A DNA stretch of 64,000 nucleotides from Akkermansiaceae bacterium (GTDB taxonomy: Bacteria; Verrucomicrobiota; Verrucomicrobiia; Verrucomicrobiales; Akkermansiaceae), in the NCBI GenBank assembly GCA_028822935.1, contig JAPKCM010000008.1, positions 1-64,000 of the forward strand. Reading direction: 5' to 3'. Both the position numbers and the translations under genes were made by a program. The notes beneath the pieces were generated by a model. The model was not told where the DNA came from and did no database searches. It saw only the letters and a program-made list of their open reading frames with translations. Every line of letters starts with the position of its first letter. Positions within the stretch are counted from its first letter, which is position 1. Shown in pieces: positions 1-9,973 of the stretch.

Positions 1-14
1 GGGCTTGAGAGGGG

Positions 15-86
15 CAGGTCCGCAGGGAGTCGAACCCCGATCTATGGTACCGGAAACCATTGTTCTATCCATTGAACTACAGACCC
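15..86 (-). tRNA. tRNA-Arg (anticodon CCG)
   Basis: On the minus strand a full cloverleaf can be drawn. The acceptor stem starts GGGTCTG and pairs with CGGACCT (one G-U at the first pair). The anticodon stem is ATGGT/ACCAT around the 7-base loop TTCCGGT, giving anticodon CCG, which reads the arginine codon CGG. The T-arm contains GTTCGAC. The three bases after the discriminator are CCC, so the CCA tail is not encoded and would be added by the nucleotidyltransferase. Confidence 0.93.
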
Positions 87-330
87 TTTCCGAATCGGTT
101 GACACTATCCTGGGGCCGATTGAAGTCAACACTTGAAGGATTCGATTAAGGGGAATGTCTCTAAAAGAGGAGGTAATCTGATGTTCCTTTTCGGTAAAAA
201 AAAATAGGAATACTTCGCTATCGGGTGAAATGGCGCTGGCGCGTAATCGCTCGTTAAGAGACGCTTAGCCGGATTATTGCAGTAGTGTCGATGTGTTATG
301 GTAATTACGTAATTATTTTCTGGTAAGTTT
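87..330. other. Intergenic region with a minigene-like ORF and an AT palindrome
   Basis: About 240 bases between the tRNA and the DUF882 gene with no gene of normal size. Two features stand out. At 181-207 an 8-codon plus-strand ORF (MFLFGKKK, then TAG) follows a very strong Shine-Dalgarno sequence (AGAGGAGG). At 302-315 there is a perfect 14-base palindrome, TAATTACGTAATTA, about 45 bases before the likely start codon of the next gene, where an operator could lie. The function of both is unknown. Confidence 0.4.
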
Positions 331-357
331 TTGAGAGAAAATGCAGATTTTACCCTC

Positions 358-972
358 ATGCCGCTGACAGGTAACAGTTTAACTCATATTTTTTTTAGCA
401 GACGTAATTTTCTCAGTAAGTCTGCGGTTGCAGTTACCGGGCTGGTGGCTTCAACAAGTGTGAGTAGCGCGTTCCTTTTTCGGAACTCTCGGCCGTTCGA
501 TGTCAGTTTTTTGCCGTTGGCTTGGGTTCGTCATCAAGGTGAGCAGCAGGTTCAAGCATATGGAGTGTATCTCCGGGCTCTTCGCTTAAAGTTCGTCACG
601 CCAGAGCAGGTGCTTAATGCTCACGCACGTATGAAAGGTTCACTTTGGAACAATCTTCCGGAGCGTCACAGCTGGAGAGCGATGGGTCAGACGTTGAAGG
701 TGGCGGATCGCATTGGAGCCCAAGTGGGCATGCCGGTGAAAGAGGTCACTTCCGCTTATCGCAGTCCGGCCTACAATCGTCGCTGCCCGGGTGCCAAGAC
801 GAACTCATGGCACATGAGAAACTACGCTCTGGATCTTCAGTTTGGAACGTCTCCAAGAAATATCGCGGCCGCTGCCCGTAAGTTGCGTGAGCGCGGTTAC
901 TTTAAAGGAGGAGTGGGGCGCTATAGCGATTTTACACACATTGATACGCGTGGATCGAATATCGACTGGTAG
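358..972 (+). CDS. Exported DUF882 / peptidase M15-like protein
   Basis: Predicted to act in the periplasm on peptidoglycan peptides. With the ATG at 358 the N-terminus carries a twin-arginine-type signal (SRRNFL at residues 14-19, followed by a hydrophobic stretch). The C-terminal half has the zinc-ligand pattern of the M15/DUF882 (YcbK-like) fold: SAYRSPAYN, then NSWHMRNYALDLQF with the SxHxxxxAxD motif, and FTHIDTRG near the end. At about 204 residues the length fits the family. The reading frame also allows a TTG start at 331; 358 was preferred because it gives a cleaner signal peptide. Family membership is clear. The substrate, and whether it is active as a carboxypeptidase, are inferred from the family. 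Confidence 0.85.
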   Translation: MPLTGNSLTHIFFSRRNFLSKSAVAVTGLVASTSVSSAFLFRNSRPFDVSFLPLAWVRHQGEQQVQAYGVYLRALRLKFVTPEQVLNAHARMKGSLWNNLPERHSWRAMGQTLKVADRIGAQVGMPVKEVTSAYRSPAYNRRCPGAKTNSWHMRNYALDLQFGTSPRNIAAAARKLRERGYFKGGVGRYSDFTHIDTRGSNIDW

Positions 973-996
973 ATTTTACCGCTGAATTTTTCAAAG

Positions 997-1028
997 ACGT
1001 CGGCTTCCTTCGGAGTGGGCGTTTTTTT
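997..1028 (+). terminator. Probable Rho-independent terminator after the DUF882 gene
   Basis: An imperfect hairpin (ACGTCGGCTTCC, loop TTC, GGAGTGGGCGT) is followed by a run of seven T. It lies 25 bases after the DUF882 stop codon and before parE, which separates the two genes. Confidence 0.55.
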
Positions 1029-1073
1029 GCGTCTTGACGGAACCTTTGATTTCTAAGAACTCTTAAGGAAGCC

Positions 1074-2921
1074 ATGGCCGCCAGTTACACCGAGGACGAC
1101 ATTAAGAGTCTGGACTGGAGAGAGCACATTCGTCTCCGTCCCGGAATGTATATTGGCAAGCTGGGTGATGGGTCTTCGCCTGACGATGGAATCTATATTC
1201 TCCTGAAGGAAGCGCTCGATAATGCGGTGGATGAGTTTGTCATGGGGCACGGTAAGGAGATCCGCATCCACATCGATGACGAGAGTCGGGTGGAGGTGCG
1301 TGACTACGGTCGCGGGATTCCTCTGGGTAAGTTGATGGATTGTGCCGCCAAGATTAATACCGGGGCGAAGTATGATAGCGAGGCCTTCAAGAAGTCGGTC
1401 GGCTTGAATGGGGTGGGTATCAAGGCGGTGAATGCCTTGAGCGGATTTTTCGAAATCCAAGCATGGCGGGAAGGTGTGACCAAGGCGATCGAGTTCAGTA
1501 GGGGCGAGGTTGTTGAGGAGATGAAGGAGCCCAAATCAGATTGTGCCGCGCAGGGAACTCGGGTGGCTTTTGATGTTGATCGCACTGTTTTTCCGAAGCG
1601 CACCAAATTTCGCGTGCCCTTCGTGGAGAAGATGTGCCGCTATTATTCCTATCTCAATCCAGGCCTGGCACTCGTGCTAAATGGAAAAAAATTTCGCTCT
1701 AAGAATGGCCTTCTCGATCTTCTGCGTGAGGAGTTGGACGACGAAGCTCTTTACGCGCCGATTCTCTTGAGTGGGGATGATATCGATGTCTGCTTCACGC
1801 ATACTGCGGGAGGGAGTGAAGATTACTACTCCTTCGTCAATGGTCAAAATACGCACCAGGGTGGAACTCATTTGGCGGCCTTTCGTGAGGCACTTGTTAA
1901 GGTGATTCGAGAGTTCTACAAAAAAAGTTACGACCCCTCAGATATCCGGGCGGGGATCATGGGTGCGATTTCGGTTCGGATCGAAGAACCGGTCTTTGAG
2001 AGTCAGACTAAGACGAAATTAGGAAGCGCTACAGTGTCCCCCGGGGGTGAAACGGTGCGGACCTTCATTGCCAATTTCCTGAAAGAGAATCTTGATAACT
2101 TTCTTCACAAGAATCCGGTGGTCGCGGAGGCGATTCAGAAACGGATCATGGCCGCGGAGAGAGAGCGCAAGGAACTCAGCGGGGTGAAGAAATTGGCTCG
2201 TGATCGTGCGAAGCAAACGAAAGTTCACAATAAGAAGCTACGGGATTGTCGCGCTCACTTCAATACGAAGCACAAGCGCCGACTCGATACGACGGTGTTT
2301 CTGACCGAGGGTGATAGTGCCAGTGGTTCGATCACGAAGTGTCGTGATGTGGAAACGCAGGGTGTCTTTTCGCTGCGAGGGAAGCCACTTAATACCTTTG
2401 GGCTCTCGAAGAAGGTCGTTTATGAGAACGAGGAATTTGCCTTTTTGCAGGCCGCACTTGGGATCGAGGACGATATTGAAAGCCTTCGTTTCAATCGGGT
2501 GGTGATCGCAACGGATGCGGATGTCGACGGCATGCACATTCGCTTGCTGCTCTTGACCTTCTTCTTGCAGTTTTTTCCTGAGCTGATCAGGGAAGGGCAC
2601 CTCTATATTCTCCAGACGCCGCTCTTCCGGGTGCGGAATAAGAAGGAGACGAGATATTGCTATGATGAGGCCGAGCGGGAGGAGGCGATGGCAGATCTGG
2701 GCCGCAATCCTGAGATCACCCGATTTAAGGGTTTAGGTGAAATTTCGCCCGATGAATTCAAATTTATGATCGGCAACGATATCCGTCTCGATCCGGTGCA
2801 GATGGAAGAGGGGAAGGGTCTCAAAGAAATGCTGACCTTTTACATGGGGAAAAACACCCCGGATAGGCAGATTTTTATCATCGAGAATCTTCGAGAAGAC
2901 GTTGATTCTGCGGAAGTCTAG
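1074..2921 (+). CDS. parE: DNA topoisomerase IV subunit B (GyrB/ParE type)
   Basis: ATPase subunit of a type IIA topoisomerase that decatenates or relaxes DNA together with the ParC-type protein encoded at 5223. Visible parts: the GHKL ATPase fold with [10 protein letters not shown] (ATP-lid Asn), DYGRGIP and [14 protein letters not shown] in the first 130 residues; the transducer domain; then the TOPRIM domain with TEGDSASGS and [11 protein letters not shown]. At 615 residues it matches the short ParE-like form without the long GyrB insertion. The ATG at 1074 follows TAAGGAA. Its partner is not adjacent: a secreted-protein gene lies between them. Whether the enzyme should be called topo IV or a second gyrase cannot be settled from motifs alone, but the short length and the partner's sequence favour topo IV. 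Confidence 0.93.
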   Translation: MAASYTEDDIKSLDWREHIRLRPGMYIGKLGDGSSPDDGIYILLKEALDNAVDEFVMGHGKEIRIHIDDESRVEVRDYGRGIPLGKLMDCAAKINTGAKYDSEAFKKSVGLNGVGIKAVNALSGFFEIQAWREGVTKAIEFSRGEVVEEMKEPKSDCAAQGTRVAFDVDRTVFPKRTKFRVPFVEKMCRYYSYLNPGLALVLNGKKFRSKNGLLDLLREELDDEALYAPILLSGDDIDVCFTHTAGGSEDYYSFVNGQNTHQGGTHLAAFREALVKVIREFYKKSYDPSDIRAGIMGAISVRIEEPVFESQTKTKLGSATVSPGGETVRTFIANFLKENLDNFLHKNPVVAEAIQKRIMAAERERKELSGVKKLARDRAKQTKVHNKKLRDCRAHFNTKHKRRLDTTVFLTEGDSASGSITKCRDVETQGVFSLRGKPLNTFGLSKKVVYENEEFAFLQAALGIEDDIESLRFNRVVIATDADVDGMHIRLLLLTFFLQFFPELIREGHLYILQTPLFRVRNKKETRYCYDEAEREEAMADLGRNPEITRFKGLGEISPDEFKFMIGNDIRLDPVQMEEGKGLKEMLTFYMGKNTPDRQIFIIENLREDVDSAEV

Positions 2922-3027
2922 ACTGCAAGTGACGCGCCTGCCACAAAGTAGGGTTTGCGCGAAAAGAGAGAGGGACTATACAGAACGCGATTTGTGTTGT
3001 CACAGTTTTAAACCCTTTTTTGAATCG

Positions 3028-5082
3028 ATGAAAAAAACCTGCCTTGCTCTTGTTCCTTTAATTCTCACTCCTTTCGCCTCGGCGGTGGAGTTCTACGCTG
3101 CGGATTTCTCTGTCGATGGACAGGGTTCGACGCATGACAGCCAAGGCGATGCCATTGAGGCAAGTCCAATCATGGGAACCAATTGGTCGATTTTTTGGGC
3201 CGAGCCACCTGCCACTGACGGTTCCACAAACTCCTTTATCACCTCGGGTGGGAATCTGATTTCTGATGACTGGGGTGGAGCAGGCTCCTATGAAAGCGCA
3301 GCGATCGATGTGAGCACGGTGTCATCCGTGAGTATCACGACAGTCGGGGTGACGACGGGAGTAGCCACCTTCAATAGCGGCGCGGAGTTTTTTACGTGGT
3401 TTTATATTTTGGATGGAGTGCGGACCGAGGGCTTGACGACGATCGATGACGGAGATTTGAGTTACAGCGCGTCTGTGGATGTGACCGGGGTGAACTCGAT
3501 GACGGTGGGATTTGAGTTTTTTATCAATGGTTCGAGGGATGGTTTTGAAATTTCAACGGTTCGTGTTGATGATGTAGTACCCACTGCGCTGACCGTTTCG
3601 GTGAATCCCACTTCAGCATCGGAAGTGGATGCCAATCCAGTGTCATCCGGCATGGTGACCCGAGATGGCGATACGGCTGCTGCTCTTGATGTGAATCTCG
3701 GGAGTTCCGATACAAGCGAGCTGGTTGTTCCAGCGACGGTGACGATTGCCGCGGGGCAGGCTTCGGCCACCTTTGATCTGACGGTCGTGGATGATTTTGA
3801 TCTGGACGGAGATCAGGAAGTGACAGTTTCGGCCAGTGCCGCCGACTTTGTCACGGGATCGGCTACCTTCAATGTTCTTGATGATGAGGTCGCGCTTCCG
3901 CCGATTACGGTGAGTGTGGATCCAGGTAGCTTTAGTGAGTTGGGCGGAAGTGCTACTGCCACAGTGAGTGTGGAGGAAGCTCCTGCGGCGAACCTCGAGC
4001 TTTCGATTTTGATCAGCGATACCGGTGAGGCTACTGCTCCCGCGACCGTGACCATTCTTTCTGGTCAAACTTCGGCAACGGTGACGATCAACGGAGTCAA
4101 TGATCTCCTTTCAGATGGAATTCAGATTGTCATCATGACGGTTTCGGATGCTGGAAATGCCTATGAAGACGGCTCGGCGACATTTAATGTAACGGACGAC
4201 GAGCAGTTCGTGGTTCCCGCGATTGTGATCAACGAGTTGCGAACCGATAACATTGGAACCGATACTGAAGAGTATGTTGAGATTTACGGTGCGACGCCGG
4301 GTTATTCTCTAACGCGGGTTTCCTTAATTGTCCTGGGTGACTTTGGGGCGAATGATCTCACTGGCACCGTAGAACGCGTCTATTCTTTGGCCGGTAATAC
4401 TGCTACAGGGAAATATTTCGTGATTGGTAATCAAAATATGACCGGTGCCACTCCAGACTTAGCCCCTGGGACGAATATCTTTGAGAACAATGATTCGCTG
4501 ACCTTCATGCTGGTGAGTGATTTCACCGGGACTTTGAATGACGATCTGGATGCCGATAATGACGGAACGTTGGATTCCACGCCATGGGGCACGATCATCG
4601 ATGCGGTTTCGATCGTGGAGCCTGGAAGCGCGCCGGATTCCGTGGGCTTTGGATACGCCGAGGGTTTAGGTTTCACTAATATTGCGGGTGAATTTCTCAC
4701 TCCGGTGCATGTTTTCCGGAATCCGGATGGGACGGGAGGATGGGTTGAAGGACCGCTTGGTGCAGAGGGCGAGATTGCCTTGGACACGCCGGGTGCGGAA
4801 AATTCCGATGCCATTAAGCCTCCGGTTACGGTTGATCCTGAAATTCTCATTCTAACGGTCAACGGAGCGACGGGGGCAGGTGAGATGGTCGTTACGGGCT
4901 TGGGGGTGAAGACCTTCAATATCGAATTTACCGATGATCTCAATCAAGCGAGTCCCTGGACGGTGCTGGCCGCTGGTTACACGGAAGCTGACAATCCTGA
5001 TGGCACGGTGACCTTCAGTTTCACGGACGCGGGAGTTCCTGCAACCGGGACCCGCTTTTATCGGATTATCGAGGTGCTGTAG
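3028..5082 (+). CDS. Secreted Calx-beta / lamin-tail-domain protein
   Basis: A 684-residue exported protein. The start is set at ATG 3028, which gives a classical signal peptide (MKKTCLALVPLILTPFASA). Domains in order: an N-terminal beta-rich region (about 22-185); two Calx-beta-like repeats (about 187-290 and 290-392), each ending in the acidic pattern GSATFNVxDDE; a lamin-tail-like domain beginning VINELRTDN (about 394-595); and a C-terminal beta module (about 600-684) ending FYRIIEVL. Such proteins are usually cell-surface or matrix proteins that bind calcium or other macromolecules. No catalytic motif was seen. The gene sits between parE and parC with its own terminator, so it is probably an insertion into an older topoisomerase pair. 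Exact role unknown. Confidence 0.8.
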   Translation: MKKTCLALVPLILTPFASAVEFYAADFSVDGQGSTHDSQGDAIEASPIMGTNWSIFWAEPPATDGSTNSFITSGGNLISDDWGGAGSYESAAIDVSTVSSVSITTVGVTTGVATFNSGAEFFTWFYILDGVRTEGLTTIDDGDLSYSASVDVTGVNSMTVGFEFFINGSRDGFEISTVRVDDVVPTALTVSVNPTSASEVDANPVSSGMVTRDGDTAAALDVNLGSSDTSELVVPATVTIAAGQASATFDLTVVDDFDLDGDQEVTVSASAADFVTGSATFNVLDDEVALPPITVSVDPGSFSELGGSATATVSVEEAPAANLELSILISDTGEATAPATVTILSGQTSATVTINGVNDLLSDGIQIVIMTVSDAGNAYEDGSATFNVTDDEQFVVPAIVINELRTDNIGTDTEEYVEIYGATPGYSLTRVSLIVLGDFGANDLTGTVERVYSLAGNTATGKYFVIGNQNMTGATPDLAPGTNIFENNDSLTFMLVSDFTGTLNDDLDADNDGTLDSTPWGTIIDAVSIVEPGSAPDSVGFGYAEGLGFTNIAGEFLTPVHVFRNPDGTGGWVEGPLGAEGEIALDTPGAENSDAIKPPVTVDPEILILTVNGATGAGEMVVTGLGVKTFNIEFTDDLNQASPWTVLAAGYTEADNPDGTVTFSFTDAGVPATGTRFYRIIEVL

Positions 5083-5103
5083 TTCACGGAGATATTGATT
5101 TTC

Positions 5104-5139
5104 AATCCGGGATGGCCGTCTGGCTGTTCCGGATTTTTT
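5104..5139 (+). terminator. Rho-independent terminator after the Calx-beta gene
   Basis: The stem AATCCGG / CCGGATT encloses a second small stem (GCC/GGC) and is followed by six T. It lies 21 bases past the Calx-beta stop codon and before parC. Confidence 0.8.
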
Positions 5140-5222
5140 GTTTCCCGCGGAGGGTGTCCAAATTTTAGAATTGGCACGGAGTGACTGATCGTTCACTTTT
5201 CTAAGGAAATCTCTCTTGATCC

Positions 5223-7202
5223 ATGGAAGAAGCGAATGAGCCACGTGAAAAGATCTCCCTGGGGGGCATGTATTCCAACTACTTTCTGGATTACGCCAGC
5301 TACGTCATCATGGAGCGGGCGGTCCCGCATTTGGGCGATGGATTGAAGCCGGTTCAGCGTCGGATTTTGCATTCGATGCGGGAGTTGGAAGATGGGCGCT
5401 ACAATAAGGTGGCCAATGTCGTAGGGAATACGATGAAGTATCACCCTCACGGTGATGCTTCGATTGGCGATGCCATGGTGCAGCTGGGTCAGAAGGATCT
5501 ACTCATTGATACCCAGGGAAACTGGGGGAATATTCTTACGGGTGATCGGGCGGCAGCTCCACGATACATCGAGGCGCGTCTCACGCCCTTTGCCTTGGAG
5601 GTGGCCTTTAATCCGAAAACGACAAACTGGACGCGTAGTTACGACGGAAGGAATAAAGAGCCGGTTACGCTGCCCATGAAATTTCCGCTCTTGCTCGCGC
5701 AGGGTGTGGAGGGAATTGCGGTGGGATTGGCGTGCAAGGGACTGCCTCACAATTTTTGCGAGTTGATCGAGGCCTGTATCGCAGTCTTACGAAAGCAGCC
5801 TTTCGAGCTTTTCCCTGATTTCGCGACCGGGGGATTGGTCGATGTTGGCGACTATCGTGATGGTTTGCGTGGGGGGAAGGTGCGCGTTCGCGCCAGAGTA
5901 GAAATTGAGAAGTCCAAGTTACTTCGAATTACCTCGGTTCCTTATGGGACGAACACGGGCGCATTGATGGACTCAATCGTCAGTGCCAACGACAAGGGAA
6001 AGATTAAAATTTCCAAGATTGAGGACAATGTTGCGGAGAAAGTCGATATTCTTGTTCACCTTCCTACGGGAGCTGATGCGGAGACGACCCGGGAGGCGCT
6101 CTATGCCTTCACTGACTGTGAAATTAGCATCTCTCCAAACTCTTGTGTGATCTCCGATGGGCGCCCGCAGTTTCTTGGGGTGAGCGAGATTCTCAAAGCG
6201 TCCGCCGATTCTACCAAAGATCTCCTCCTTTTAGAATTGGAGATCCTTCTCGGGGAGCTTCAGGAGAAGTGGCATTTCAGTTCTCTGGAAAAGATTTTCA
6301 TCGAGAATCGCATCTATCGCGACATTGAGGAATGTGAAACTTGGGAGGCGGTTATCGAAGCGATTGACCAGGGGTTGACTCCCTTCAAGAAGCTGCTGAA
6401 GCGAGAGGTTACGGTTGAGGACATCACCCGGCTTACTGAGATTCGGATCAAGCGGATCTCCAAGTTCGATGCCTTCCGTGCTGACGATGAAATTAAAGGC
6501 TTGGAGGATCGGATCGCCGAAACCGAAAAAAATATTCGGAATATCACCCGCTTCACCATCGCCTATTATAAAAACCTGCTCAAGAAGTATAGCAAAGGGC
6601 GCGAGCGGAAGACGGAGATCGCGGAGTTCGGCGTGGTGAAACGTTCGGCGGTGGTTGTTGCCAACGAGACTCTTTATCTTGATCTTAAAAACGGGTTCGC
6701 GGGCTATGGCCTTAAGAAGGATGATCCGGTCGAGAAGTGCTCGACGCTCGATGACATTATTTCATTCTCCCAAGACGGAGAGATGAGGGTGATGAAAGTC
6801 GCCGACAAGGTGTTTGTCGGAAAGCGGCCGGTCCATGTGTCGATTTTTCGTAAGGACGAGGAGAAGATTTACTCGATGATGTATCGCGAGGGCAGGGATG
6901 GCCCCATCTACGCAAAGCGTTTTCGTGCGGGAGGAGTGACCCGGGACAAAGTTTATCTTATGGGCAAGGGGACGAAGGGGACGCGTGTGCTTTACTTCGT
7001 GGTTCATCATTCTGAGGAAGCGAGTGGCGATAATGTGGTCACGGTGCATCTGAAGCCCGTCCTTCGTCTGCGAAACGTCTCCCGCGAGTTCCATTTTGGG
7101 GAAATTGCGGTGAAGGGACGTGCCTCGAAGGGGAATTTGGTGACCAAGCACACCGTTGACCGGGTCGTGCGCACGAGTTCTTCCGAACCTTCTGAAAGTT
7201 AA
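5223..7202 (+). CDS. parC: DNA topoisomerase IV subunit A (ParC type)
   Basis: DNA breakage-reunion subunit and partner of the ParE protein at 1074. The N-terminal winged-helix domain contains LKPVQRRILHSM and YHPHGDASIGDAMV. The catalytic tyrosine is Tyr115 in AAAPRYIEARLT, which forms the covalent bond to DNA. A coiled-coil arm lies around 400-450 (IKGLEDRIAETEKNIRNITR). The C-terminal part is short: 659 residues in all, against about 750 in E. coli ParC, so the beta-pinwheel domain is reduced. The lack of a GyrA-box-like motif fits topo IV rather than gyrase. The ATG at 5223 lies 140 bases after the preceding gene, so it may have its own promoter. Confidence 0.92.
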   Translation: MEEANEPREKISLGGMYSNYFLDYASYVIMERAVPHLGDGLKPVQRRILHSMRELEDGRYNKVANVVGNTMKYHPHGDASIGDAMVQLGQKDLLIDTQGNWGNILTGDRAAAPRYIEARLTPFALEVAFNPKTTNWTRSYDGRNKEPVTLPMKFPLLLAQGVEGIAVGLACKGLPHNFCELIEACIAVLRKQPFELFPDFATGGLVDVGDYRDGLRGGKVRVRARVEIEKSKLLRITSVPYGTNTGALMDSIVSANDKGKIKISKIEDNVAEKVDILVHLPTGADAETTREALYAFTDCEISISPNSCVISDGRPQFLGVSEILKASADSTKDLLLLELEILLGELQEKWHFSSLEKIFIENRIYRDIEECETWEAVIEAIDQGLTPFKKLLKREVTVEDITRLTEIRIKRISKFDAFRADDEIKGLEDRIAETEKNIRNITRFTIAYYKNLLKKYSKGRERKTEIAEFGVVKRSAVVVANETLYLDLKNGFAGYGLKKDDPVEKCSTLDDIISFSQDGEMRVMKVADKVFVGKRPVHVSIFRKDEEKIYSMMYREGRDGPIYAKRFRAGGVTRDKVYLMGKGTKGTRVLYFVVHHSEEASGDNVVTVHLKPVLRLRNVSREFHFGEIAVKGRASKGNLVTKHTVDRVVRTSSSEPSES

Positions 7203-7239
7203 TTCTTGTTGAACGCCGAGGATTCATTAAGGTGTTCAT

Positions 7240-7383
7240 GTGAACAAAATAAACTGGGAAGTTCGTCTAACCTGGGCCCGGTGGCGCCTCAATATTCTTC
7301 GTAATCGGGTGTGGAGTCTTCGCCGAAAACTGCGCTTGAGACAGGCTCGCGACGTCCATCAATTGGAGTTTCCATTTCGCTAG
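7240..7383 (+). CDS. Small basic hypothetical protein (47 aa)
   Basis: A short ORF starting with GTG just after AAGGTG. It encodes about 47 residues, rich in Arg and Trp (MNKINWEVRLTW..., then repeated R/L residues), and ends at TAG. It falls in the 260-base gap between parC and the secretin gene and has the same codon style as its neighbours. It could be the first gene of the secretin operon. No family recognised; support is codon pattern and position only. Confidence 0.4.
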   Translation: MNKINWEVRLTWARWRLNILRNRVWSLRRKLRLRQARDVHQLEFPFR

Positions 7384-7462
7384 AATGATCTCAGGGTGAC
7401 ATTTCCTGATTTTCGGCTTATCGGATGGCAAAATCCCCGTTATATCCTCTGGTCCTACGATT

Positions 7463-9973
7463 ATGGGTGAATTGACCGTTTCAACTCGCCGCTTCATTGC
7501 GGCTTCGATTCTCGCTTCTGGCGGACTACTTCCTGCACAAGAACTTCTTGTGGATAGAGAGGTGTCCGAGCGAGCACAAGCTAGTCAAAGTTCCTATGAG
7601 CTTCTCCGGCAAGGGGACGTTGCATACCGGGGCGGTGATTTTAAAACCTCAGTTGCAAGATATGGCGAAGCGCTTGGGAGGCTTCCGCGTCAAGGTTCGG
7701 AGACGCGCGATTTGAGAGTTTCTGTCGTGGAGCGCTTTTCGCAAGCGGCGGTGCAACAGGCGCGGGTTCTTTCTCGCACTGGAGATTACGCAGCGGCCAA
7801 CGATTTATTGGATCAAGTGGATGCGGAAGATGTCGATCCTGGGAACCCGGAAGCGGCAGAGATGCGGAGCAAGATTGACGATCCAATCCACACAAATCCT
7901 GCTCTGACCAAAGAGCATAGTGCCAATATTGATCGCGTGCGACGCTATCTTTACGAGGCAGAAGGCTTCATGGATTTAGGGCAGTTCGATCAGGCTCAAA
8001 TGACTTTTGAAGATATCCTGCGCATCGATACCTACAATAAGGCGGCGCGCCGGGGAATAGAGCGGGTCAACTGGTATGGTAGTGATTATGCCGTTGCCGC
8101 TTATAACCACACTCGGGCCCAGATGCTTTTGCAGGTCGATAAAACTTGGGAAGATCAAGTTTATTTGGAACTTCCTGGTATCTCGACGGCAAACGGTGAT
8201 TTTGATGGCAGGGGAGTGGTGATCTCGGCGCCCTTAATGAAGCTTCGCTCGATCATGGTGCCGATGGTTGACATGGAAGACACTACTTTGGAGGAAGCTT
8301 TGGAATTCCTGCATGTCATTTCTGTGGAGCAGGACCAGACAACTCTCGCCGAAAATCAGAAAGGGATCGATTTCATCACCCAACTGGGAAGTAACGATCA
8401 TCCCAAGGTGAAGCAGATTCGGGATTCACGGATCAATCTTAAGTTGGAGAATGTCCCACTCGAAGAGGTTCTTAAATACATCACTCAAGCAACTCGGACC
8501 CAGTATCGTGTCGATGAGTTTGCGGTGGTCGTGACACCTACCGGCGCGACTGACGAAAGCTTGATTCGCCGGGAGTTCCGTGTTCCTCCTGATTTCCTTT
8601 CGCGCGATTCCATCAATGCCCAAGGTACTAATGATGATCCCTTTGCTGATGCTGGAGACGCCCCAGTCTCGCTGCTCGCAAAGAGGTTTACCGCGTTGGA
8701 AAAGCTGAAGGCGATGGGAGTTCTCTTCCCGGATGGAGCAACGGCGATTTTTAATTCCCGTGCCAACACTTTGATTGTTCGTAATACGGTCACGAACCTC
8801 GACTTGGTTTCCCAGTTTGTCGCCGCAGCGGCCGAAACGGAACCAGTGGCAGTCGTGATCCGGACCAGTATCATTGAAATTACGCAGGATAAGCTCGAGG
8901 AGTTAGGATATGACACCATTCTCAATGAGATTGGTCTCGGGGGGGGGGATTTATTTCTTAATGGAGGCACCGTGGGTAGTGGTTCCTCGTTGGCTGACCA
9001 GCTCAACGGAAATCCGGTGACTTCGGGGAACCGGAGTGGATCTGAAGCGGTGATCGTTGATGGTTTGGATTCTCTTCTCACCCGGCAACCTTCACAAGCG
9101 GCAACAGGTCGGATAACAGGTGGTTCCGCTGGGCTCGGTAATACTTCTAGCTTGATTATCCCCCCACCGGGCGGTTCCGGTGAGGATCGTGCTCCGGGAG
9201 CGATTGCGGTGCGAGGAATCATCGATGGTTCGCTCCATGAAATTATGCTCCGGGGATTCGACCAGAAAAAGGGAGTGGATCTTATGACCCAGCCATCGGT
9301 GGTGACCCGCTCTGGTCAGAATGCTGTGATCAAATCAGTTCAAGAGTTTATCTATCCTGATGAATATGAACCCCCCGAACTGCCGAATTCCGTTGGTGGA
9401 TCAAGCTTTATTGACCCGATCACGGGAGAATCGGGCAGTGCTAGTGCTCCTACCATCGTGACCCCGGCAACACCCACGAGTTTCCTAACCACTGAACTCG
9501 GAGTGATTCTCGAAGTCGTTCCAACGGTGAGCGCAGATCGTCGTTATATCGAAGTCTCATTAAAGCCGCGGGTGAGAGATTTCCTTGGTTTTGTGAACTT
9601 TGGAACTCCGATCACGGGGCAAAGTAGTTCGTTGGGGGTCAATCTTGCGAATATCGGGAATGCAGGGGCGAATACGTTTACCACGACTTCAAGCGTGGGG
9701 GAAATTACTCCCAATGCGATTCTCAAACCACTGATCCGGAATATTGAGGCCAACACTACCGTGACTATCTTAGATGGCAGCACTATCATCATCGGTGGAC
9801 AAGTCCGTGAGACGGTGCAGAAATTCGAAGATGGAACCCCGATTTTAAAGAATCTTCCTTTCGTGGGACGTTATTTCCGTTCAGAAGGGCTTTCCACAGT
9901 GAAGACAAACCTGATGATCATGGTGCAAGTTGAGCTTCAGGACCCTTCCGGCAAACCATACCGTAATCGTTAA
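7463..9973 (+). CDS. Secretin (type II secretion / type IV pilus PilQ-GspD family) with N-terminal TPRs
   Basis: Outer-membrane pore of a type II secretion or type IV pilus-like machine. Residues 1-26 form a signal peptide (STRRFIAASILASGGLLPAQE). Residues about 30-220 hold TPR-like repeats (ELLRQGDVAYRGGDFKTSVARYGEAL region). About 265-380 is a secretin N0/STN-like domain, and about 440-830 is the secretin channel, ending with the hallmark LPFVGRYFRSE and a final beta-strand (TNLMIMVQVEL). The TPR-plus-secretin layout is common in Verrucomicrobiota, including the Akkermansia pilus-like cluster. The stop codon overlaps the next start (TAATG), so the two are translationally coupled. No pilM/N/O or gspE/F homologue lies nearby; the rest of the machine must be elsewhere. 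Confidence 0.87.
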   Translation: MGELTVSTRRFIAASILASGGLLPAQELLVDREVSERAQASQSSYELLRQGDVAYRGGDFKTSVARYGEALGRLPRQGSETRDLRVSVVERFSQAAVQQARVLSRTGDYAAANDLLDQVDAEDVDPGNPEAAEMRSKIDDPIHTNPALTKEHSANIDRVRRYLYEAEGFMDLGQFDQAQMTFEDILRIDTYNKAARRGIERVNWYGSDYAVAAYNHTRAQMLLQVDKTWEDQVYLELPGISTANGDFDGRGVVISAPLMKLRSIMVPMVDMEDTTLEEALEFLHVISVEQDQTTLAENQKGIDFITQLGSNDHPKVKQIRDSRINLKLENVPLEEVLKYITQATRTQYRVDEFAVVVTPTGATDESLIRREFRVPPDFLSRDSINAQGTNDDPFADAGDAPVSLLAKRFTALEKLKAMGVLFPDGATAIFNSRANTLIVRNTVTNLDLVSQFVAAAAETEPVAVVIRTSIIEITQDKLEELGYDTILNEIGLGGGDLFLNGGTVGSGSSLADQLNGNPVTSGNRSGSEAVIVDGLDSLLTRQPSQAATGRITGGSAGLGNTSSLIIPPPGGSGEDRAPGAIAVRGIIDGSLHEIMLRGFDQKKGVDLMTQPSVVTRSGQNAVIKSVQEFIYPDEYEPPELPNSVGGSSFIDPITGESGSASAPTIVTPATPTSFLTTELGVILEVVPTVSADRRYIEVSLKPRVRDFLGFVNFGTPITGQSSSLGVNLANIGNAGANTFTTTSSVGEITPNAILKPLIRNIEANTTVTILDGSTIIIGGQVRETVQKFEDGTPILKNLPFVGRYFRSEGLSTVKTNLMIMVQVELQDPSGKPYRNR

